Positions 62,075 to 64,000 of a stretch of DNA of 64,000 nt are shown in pieces (the stretch's first letter is position 1; the number at the start of each line of letters is the position of its first letter). Source of the DNA: Lysinibacillus sp. OF-1 (GTDB taxonomy: Bacteria > Bacillota > Bacilli > Bacillales_A > Planococcaceae); NCBI RefSeq assembly GCF_028356935.1, contig NZ_CP102798.1, positions 124,001 to 188,000 on the forward strand, written 5' to 3'. Under the pieces are notes generated by a model, which saw only the letters and a program-made list of their open reading frames with translations, did not search any database and was not told where the DNA came from. A program made the position numbers and the translations under genes.

Positions 62075-63253
62075 TTAAGCTTTTTCCATAGCTAGCAGTA
62101 GTTCTTCTTTGGAAATCATACAATCGCCACCGCCTTGGACCATTTGGTCACTTCCGCCGCCCTTACCATTAATAAGAGGTAATGCCTTCGCGGCAATATC
62201 TTTCATGCTTTTGGTAACATTTTTACCTTTTGCTGCAACAAATTGTAGTTTGCCTTCATTTTCAGAAACTAGTAAGGTCATAGCATCTGACTGGTCAGAG
62301 ACAATCAGACGAGCGATTTTTTGTAGCTCCTGCATTGTTCGTTGATGAAAAGCAGCCGTTACTACACCTTCACTATTAGCCACCAGTGCCTTTGCTTCGT
62401 AAGTTAGTAACTCCTCTTTCGCAGTAGCAAGTGCTTTCTCCGTAGTTTTTTGGACAGATAGAACTTTTGTAAGTGCTGTAGCAGCCTCAATCTCTGGAAC
62501 ACTTAATTGTCGAGCAACATCTGCTAATACTTTTTTCCGCATGGCAAGCTCGGCTAAAACACGTTGTCCACAGACAAAAGAAACGCGCACATTGCCTTTC
62601 ATTTTTTCAGTGCTTAGTATTTTAATAGCACTGACCTGCCCTGTGGATGTTGGATGAGTGCCACCACAGCCGTTATAATCAAAATCAGGGATAATGACCA
62701 GTCGAATGTCCCCCGTCACAGCAACTTCTTTCCGAAGATTATAGTTAACAAGCTCATTTTCTGTAATCCATGTTGTTTGAATTGGACGATTTTCTAAAAT
62801 GATGTCATTGGCTCTTGCTTCCGCCGCTGCAAGCTGCTGTTCAGTCAGCGTATCTATAGCAATATCAATTGTGACCTGCTCACTACCTAGGTGAAAGCTT
62901 ACAGTCTGTGCATTAAAAAGCTCTATAAATGCCGCTGTTAAAATATGTTGTCCAGCATGCTGCTGCATATGATCGAATCGTCTTGACCAATTGATTTTGC
63001 CACGTACTACACCGTCTAAAGTTGATGGATCTCCTTGAATATAGTGACGAATTTCATCATCCACTTTTTCAACATCTATGACATCTACATTATTCAAAGT
63101 GCCTGTATCGTGAGGCTGTCCGCCACCAGTTGGATAGAATGCGGTATTGGATAGGACAACATAATGACGACCAGCTTCATCCATTCCTTTGCTTACAAAA
63201 TTAGCATTAAACTCGTGTAACATAACGTCTTGATAATATAATAGCTCTTTCAT
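62075..63253 (-). CDS. AlaX-type alanyl-tRNA editing protein with DHHA1 domain
   Basis: 392 residues. An AlaRS-like editing domain with zinc motifs HMQQHAGQH (near residue 95) and CGGTHPTSTG (near 200), preceded by TAFYPTGGGQPHDTG. The C-terminal DHHA1 domain contains KGGGSDQMVQGGG. Free-standing editing proteins hydrolyse mischarged Ser- or Gly-tRNA(Ala). There is no synthetase domain. AAAGGAGG lies before the ATG at 63253. Confidence 0.9.
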   Translation of the reverse strand: MKELLYYQDVMLHEFNANFVSKGMDEAGRHYVVLSNTAFYPTGGGQPHDTGTLNNVDVIDVEKVDDEIRHYIQGDPSTLDGVVRGKINWSRRFDHMQQHAGQHILTAAFIELFNAQTVSFHLGSEQVTIDIAIDTLTEQQLAAAEARANDIILENRPIQTTWITENELVNYNLRKEVAVTGDIRLVIIPDFDYNGCGGTHPTSTGQVSAIKILSTEKMKGNVRVSFVCGQRVLAELAMRKKVLADVARQLSVPEIEAATALTKVLSVQKTTEKALATAKEELLTYEAKALVANSEGVVTAAFHQRTMQELQKIARLIVSDQSDAMTLLVSENEGKLQFVAAKGKNVTKSMKDIAAKALPLINGKGGGSDQMVQGGGDCMISKEELLLAMEKA

Positions 63254-63410
63254 GAAAAAGCCTCCTTTTTATGTAGGGATTCTTAATTCTAAAACAATTC
63301 CATTTTATTCTGGCATAATTACTTACACGTGTATACGGCTTTTCTAGTTGACCCATGCTGAAATTGATTTAATATAAAAAGGAACAGCTAAAGAAAAAGG
63401 AGCTAGAACA

Positions 63411-63698
63411 ATGGAAATTACACAATTCACAATGGAAGAAATTTTAGACCCTACAAATATTATTGAGGGTAAGCGCTATGAATTTATTTTGGATGTAGAA
63501 ATTGATGAAGAGGACGAATTATATCACGAAGCTGGCATTGAAATTCGTGTCCTCATCGGTGAAAAGGGCGAATCGCCATTTATTTTAAATTACTTCATTC
63601 TGGAAAAGGCTGAAGGTGAATACTTAGATTTTGCTTTAGAGGATGATGAACTAGAGGAAATTCTGACATTCTGTAAAGAAGAAATTGCTAAATTATAA
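63411..63698 (+). CDS. Small acidic protein (DUF6509-like)
   Basis: 95 residues, strongly acidic. ITQFTMEEILDPTNIIEGKR and LDVEIDEEDELYHEAG match a small Bacillales family that I recall as DUF6509, function unknown. AAAGGAG precedes the ATG and a terminator follows, so it is a single-gene unit. Confidence 0.7.
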   Translation: MEITQFTMEEILDPTNIIEGKRYEFILDVEIDEEDELYHEAGIEIRVLIGEKGESPFILNYFILEKAEGEYLDFALEDDELEEILTFCKEEIAKL

Positions 63699-63708
63699 TA
63701 AATGGGAG

Positions 63709-63742
63709 CAGGTAGAGAGTATATTCTTTACCTGTTTTTTAT
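63709..63742 (+). terminator. Terminator after the small acidic protein gene
   Basis: CAGGTA (63709-63714) pairs with TACCTG (63729-63734), with AGA/TCT inside, followed by TTTTTTATTTT. Confidence 0.75.
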
Positions 63743-63923
63743 TTTGTTGTAGTAGCTGCCACAGGACATGATTTCTTTAGATTAACTACTCCTCGTACGT
63801 ATCAGCCATATTTGATTGAATTAAGGATTATGTAAGCTTACTGAAATAAATATGTTGTATTGGAGAACTAAACTTAGTTTTAGTGTTCATAAAAACGGGC
63901 ATTTTAAAGAGAGAGGTGCTTAT

Positions 63924-64000
63924 ATGTCAACTTACACAGATTCCATTTTAATAGCGTTTTTTATAACGATTATTTTATCATTTGTACTTTTTATTCCATG
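63924..64000 (+). CDS. Start of a membrane protein (partial)
   Basis: ATG 63924 after GAGGTG (63913-63918); 25 codons are visible before the window ends. The encoded start, MSTYTDSILIAFFITIILSF, is a transmembrane helix. The family cannot be named from this fragment. Confidence 0.6.
   Translation, partial: MSTYTDSILIAFFITIILSFVLFIP

Overview
The window is AT-rich, densely coded DNA from a Gram-positive Bacillales bacterium, most likely Lysinibacillus or a close relative. The pointers are Bacillus-type GGAGG ribosome sites, many TTG and GTG starts, a Staphylococcus-like heme sensor pair and persulfide sensor, an S-layer-anchored (SLH) surface protein, an Mrp antiporter operon and a Tat operon. 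I see no rRNA, tRNA, CRISPR array, insertion sequence or prophage core. The species is an inference.

Layout. 0-2 kb: end of isocitrate lyase and malate synthase (glyoxylate shunt). 2-8 kb: O-methyltransferase facing a LysR regulator, a GntR/YtrA-type repressor with a DUF1648 membrane protein, an HssRS-like heme two-component system and a small His-containing membrane protein. 8-14 kb: a long Sel1-repeat protein, a glycosyltransferase lacking its DxD motif, an orphan CstR-like sensor and two transglutaminase paralogues. 14-21 kb (minus strand): an operon of binding protein, ATPase, fused permease, argininosuccinate-lyase-like enzyme and sugar kinase. 21-30 kb: EamA and GNAT genes, PfkB kinase with a phosphatase, a YxlEFG-like ABC cassette, a decayed MerR gene, a HEPN-like/CBS protein, a YetF-type protein, a fosmidomycin-resistance-type MFS pump and a KdpD-type Usp protein. 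31-37 kb: complete mrpABCDEFG. 37-40 kb: polar amino acid ABC transporter. 40-43 kb: methyltransferase and saccharopine-dehydrogenase-like pair next to a Fur-like box, and a LuxR regulator. 43-51 kb: an accessory cluster of two related beta-rich proteins (one with a possible pore-forming domain), a GNAT, three phage-tail-collar proteins and a 1528-residue S-layer adhesin. 51-55 kb: a double-kinase hybrid sensor with its response regulator. 55-60 kb: metallophosphoesterase, tatC, tatA, GMC oxidoreductase and its Tat-exported small subunit. 60-64 kb: chemoreceptor, AlaX-type editing protein, a small acidic protein and the start of a membrane protein.

Links between loci. The clearest regulatory link is a repeated operator, TTGTTATA-N7-TATAACAA. 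One copy precedes the GntR gene at 3.8 kb and two tandem copies precede the ABC cassette at 24.6 kb, so the repressor probably controls both. The Tat operon encodes both the translocase and its likely cargo. The 43-51 kb cluster is the best candidate for an undescribed surface or toxin system.
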